Assembly (NCBI GenBank): GCA_026003835.1
Contig: BPHZ01000003.1
Span: forward strand, 333,655 to 397,654
Direction: 5' to 3'
Length of the DNA: 64,000 bases
From: Herpetosiphonaceae bacterium
GTDB lineage: Bacteria > Chloroflexota > Chloroflexia > Chloroflexales > Herpetosiphonaceae
Shown: positions 62,567 through 64,000 of the stretch, one piece after another
Numbering within the stretch: the stretch's first letter is position 1
Layout of the letters: each line of letters starts with the position of its first letter
Translations under genes and position numbers: made by a program
Notes under the pieces: model-generated
The model's database searches: none
What the model saw: only the letters and a program-made list of their open reading frames with translations
Told to the model about the DNA's origin: nothing

Positions 62567-63641
62567 CGCCAATCGAGACGCGCGCTGCGCTGGCGAAGCC
62601 AATGGTCGGCCAGTACCATCGCAAGCATAGCCTCAGCTACCGGCACCAGTCGCGGCAGTACGGTTGGGTCGTGCCGGCCTTGACTACGATCTCAGCAGGC
62701 TTGCCGTCGACACTGACTGTCCGCTGTGGGCGTGCGATCGAGGCCGGCGGTTTGGCGGCTACCCGCACGATGATTTCCTCACCGCTGCTGATGCCGCCCA
62801 GGATCCCGCCGGCATGGTTGGTCGCCGTCCCTATTGTACCATCTTCACGCAGGATGAAGGGATCGTTGTTTTGTGATCCGCGTAGTTCGACGACGCCGAA
62901 GCCGGCGCCAATCTCAACGCCTTTGACTGCCGGGATGCTCAGCATCGCCTTGCCGATATCAGCATCGAGCTTATCAAAAACCGGCTCGCCGAGACCAGGC
63001 GGCACACCGCGAGCGCGCACCTCAACGATACCGCCGAGCGAGTCGAGCTCGCGGCGTGCCTGCTCGACGAGCGCAACCATTTCCTCGGCGATCTGGGGAT
63101 CTGGGCAGCGCATCACATTGCGCTCGATCTCTGCCTCATCGATGATGCGGGCGCGCAGATGGGCGAGCTGCACCGTGTAGCCGACGATCGAGATGCCCGC
63201 CGTCGCCAGGAGCTTCCTGGCGATTGCGCCGGCGGCCACGCGGCCTGCCGTCTCACGGGCGCTGGCCCTACCGCCGCCGCGCCAGTCACGGAAGCCGTAT
63301 TTGGCATCGTAGGTGTAGTCGGCGTGGCCGGGACGATAGAGCCTGCTGATGGTGTCGTAGTCTGAGGAACGAGCGTTGACATTGCGGATCATCATCGAGA
63401 TGGGCGTACCGGTTGTGCGGCCCTCAAAGACGCCTGAGAGGATCTCGACGGTATCGGGTTCCTGGCGTGCCGAGGTAACATGGCTCTGGCCGACGCGGCG
63501 GCGGTCTAGTTCGCGCTGAATATCCGCTGCTTCGAGTGGCAGGCCGGCCGGGCAGCCATCGACGACAACGCCGAGAGCAGGGCCATGGGACTCACCCCAT
63601 GTCGTCATGCGAAACAGCGTACCAAAACTATTTCCAGGCAT
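62563..63641 (-). CDS. aroC: chorismate synthase AroC (frameshift near the 3' end)
   Basis: About 359 residues after correction. Start ATG 63641 gives [20 protein letters not shown], the family N-terminus, with the FMN/EPSP-binding [16 protein letters not shown] and [24 protein letters not shown] regions. Near 62678 one C is missing on the plus strand. Restoring it changes the final reading from [14 protein letters not shown] to [19 protein letters not shown], the conserved GRHDP motif, and moves the stop to 62563-62565, inside the repeat element. The enzyme makes chorismate; tyrA lies in the same unit. Confidence 0.93.
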
Positions 63642-63664
63642 GGTTTTTGTTTCCCATTTCAACC

Positions 63665-64000
63665 TTATCTTTCCATTCTCCAATGACCCCGCTGGTAGAC
63701 GGCGATCGTCTGCAGCGCTACACGGCGCCAGGTAAAGCGGTCAACGATCAGACGGTAGGCATTTTCTGCCCGTGCCTCTGCCCATTCAGGATGTTGGAGC
63801 GTATGGAGAATGCCCCAGGCAAGCGAATCTGGGTTATCCGGATACACTGTAATGCCCGTCTCGTGGAGGCTCACCACCTCCTGCAAACCGCCGGTCTGCG
63901 ACACCACCACTGGACAGCGGGCCGCCATCGCCTCCAGCGCCACAATGCCAAACGGCTCGTAAAGGCTGGGGAAGACGGCAACATCGGCGATCTGGTAGAT
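63665..64000 (-). CDS. GT4-family glycosyltransferase, C-terminal part (5' truncated by window edge)
   Basis: About 111 C-terminal residues are visible, with the frame open to the last base. The GT-B donor-binding motif E-x7-E is present (EPFGIVALE), preceded by [10 protein letters not shown] and followed by [28 protein letters not shown]. This identifies a group-1 (GT4) retaining glycosyltransferase using a nucleotide sugar. The acceptor is unknown. The gene ends 24 bases before the aroC start on the same strand, so it may head that operon. Confidence 0.9.
   Translation of the reverse strand: MYQIADVAVFPSLYEPFGIVALEAMAARCPVVVSQTGGLQEVVSLHETGITVYPDNPDSLAWGILHTLQHPEWAEARAENAYRLIVDRFTWRRVALQTIAVYQRGHWRMER

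Overview
The window looks like chromosomal DNA of an aerobic member of the Chloroflexota (Chloroflexia-like), G+C rich. Three things point there: a group 1h-type (Hhy, high-affinity) [NiFe]-hydrogenase; a secreted protein ending in the YLP-type tail common in this phylum; and a TPT-rich linker in a Tad-pilus protein. This placement is inference from gene content. I saw no tRNA, rRNA, phage, intact IS or CRISPR array.

Layout. 0-2 kb: end of a VWA-type membrane protein, then a zinc-ribbon protein, an acetyltransferase and a small kinase on the minus strand. 2-9 kb: phosphate regulon (pstSCAB, phoU, then a PhoB/PhoR-like pair) behind an 11-bp-periodic Pho-box array. 9-10.7 kb: small VOC, HicB-like and membrane proteins. 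10.7-18.1 kb: hydrogenase operon made of four tandem one-TM helical proteins, small and large subunits, two maturation-protease-like proteins, an HTH protein with a Cys-rich tail, an 80-bp tandem repeat block, and a NifU-Rieske protein. 18.3-27.3 kb: two CorC-like membrane proteins, a ThiO-like oxidase, a hydrolase, and sucC and sucD separated by a regulator and a sugar-nucleotide dehydratase. 28-30.8 kb: S1-type protein with a candidate structured leader RNA, and a phosphatase-superfamily protein. 30.9-36.5 kb: MoxR/DUF58/Bat aerotolerance-type operon. 36.5-43.3 kb: CCA-adding enzyme, DapB-like dehydrogenase, rfbB, and a GT-C-like membrane protein. 43.5-55.1 kb: Tad/Flp pilus locus (two TadE, TadG, a kelch-like secreted protein, CpaB, CpaE, CpaF, TadB, TadC, DUF192). 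55.2-58.4 kb: VanW-like and AI-2E-type membrane proteins. 58.5-64 kb, minus strand: HD protein, MeaB, a lone B12 domain, prephenate dehydrogenase, a membrane protein, chorismate synthase, and the end of a GT4 glycosyltransferase.

How it fits together. The hydrogenase operon encodes an apparent H2-oxidising complex with its own maturation proteases and a candidate Fe-S electron carrier. The four small membrane proteins in front of it could anchor or scaffold it. SucCD, MeaB and the B12 domain fit a methylmalonyl-CoA/succinyl-CoA route.

Caution on sequence quality. At least 13 single-base indels break otherwise conserved reading frames (zinc ribbon, sucD, cpaB, cpaE, cpaF, meaB, aroC), several of them in short homopolymers. 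Nine lie within 2.8 kb of the Tad locus. I treat these as probable consensus errors and annotate the genes across them. A family of 60-100 bp palindromic elements ending in CTAG is dispersed through the window, and in three places supplies the stop codon of a neighbouring gene.
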